Under the pieces are notes generated by a model. It did not search any database. It saw only the letters and a list, made by a program, of their open reading frames with translations, and had not been told where the DNA came from. Shown piece after piece: positions 63,820 to 64,000 of a stretch of DNA of 64,000 nucleotides (position 1 is the stretch's first letter; each line of letters starts with the position of its first letter). The stretch is from Acholoe squamosa (lineage: Eukaryota; Annelida; Polychaeta; Phyllodocida; Polynoidae). The position numbers and the translations under genes are program-made. The DNA is taken from positions 74,472,002 to 74,536,001 of the forward strand of contig OX439039.1 in NCBI GenBank assembly GCA_949317995.1. Direction: 5' to 3'.

Positions 63820-64000
63820 ATGGATGCAGCTTTGGCGAGGAAGCTGGCTATGCAGAACCTAAAGTGTTATCGCTATTCTTGTCTCGGCTATCATGTGACC
63901 TTTATCAAAAAGACGCTCTTAATGCAGGTCTCAATTCCATGTGATCAAGCCTACCGTTTAACAAGCCCGCTACTTATTAAGGTGTCTTTTAACCTAAAAT

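Overview
This is nuclear DNA from an intron-rich animal, most likely a marine invertebrate bilaterian. The species cannot be named from the sequence. The evidence is GT-AG spliced genes with introns of about 0.4 to 6 kb, a TRPC-type cation channel gene, a papain-family protease gene, and a very high density of short inverted-repeat DNA transposons (MITEs). There are no bacterial operons, ribosome binding sites or CRISPR arrays.

Layout. (1) About 0.3-10.7 kb, minus strand: part of a cysteine protease gene. A signal-peptide exon lies at 10666-10597. Exons at 1829-1674, 828-720 and 394-324 end in an I29 inhibitor propeptide, and the catalytic exons lie beyond the left edge. The intron space holds a 5.36 kb terminal-inverted-repeat element (4620-9977) that split an older palindromic MITE and contains its own 0.8 kb inverted repeat. 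(2) 12855-17929: a young Ty3/gypsy-type LTR retrotransposon with one gag-pol frame, 181-bp LTRs differing at one base, a tRNA-Leu-like primer site and a polypurine tract. (3) 21132-47006, plus strand: a 14-exon TRPC channel gene coding for roughly 890 residues, from ankyrin repeats through six membrane helices, pore and TRP box to the stop codon. Its introns hold a 1.5 kb, 28-bp minisatellite, many MITEs and several nested insertions. (4) 47-58.9 kb: no convincing gene; repeats, including an AT-rich 40-bp array. (5) 58975-62233, minus strand: four phase-compatible exons forming the C-terminal part of a protein I do not recognise, followed by repeats to the right edge.

The most unusual content is the repeat ecology. 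Several insertions can be checked inside the window because a second, uninterrupted copy of the host repeat is present, which gives TA and TWA target duplications directly. One MITE family sits at the exact centre of palindromes that differ between its two copies. A dispersed foldback repeat appears to have seeded the intronic minisatellite. The start of one TRPC exon, with its splice acceptor, is triplicated at an exact 75-bp spacing. All splice assignments are read by eye and have not been checked against transcripts.
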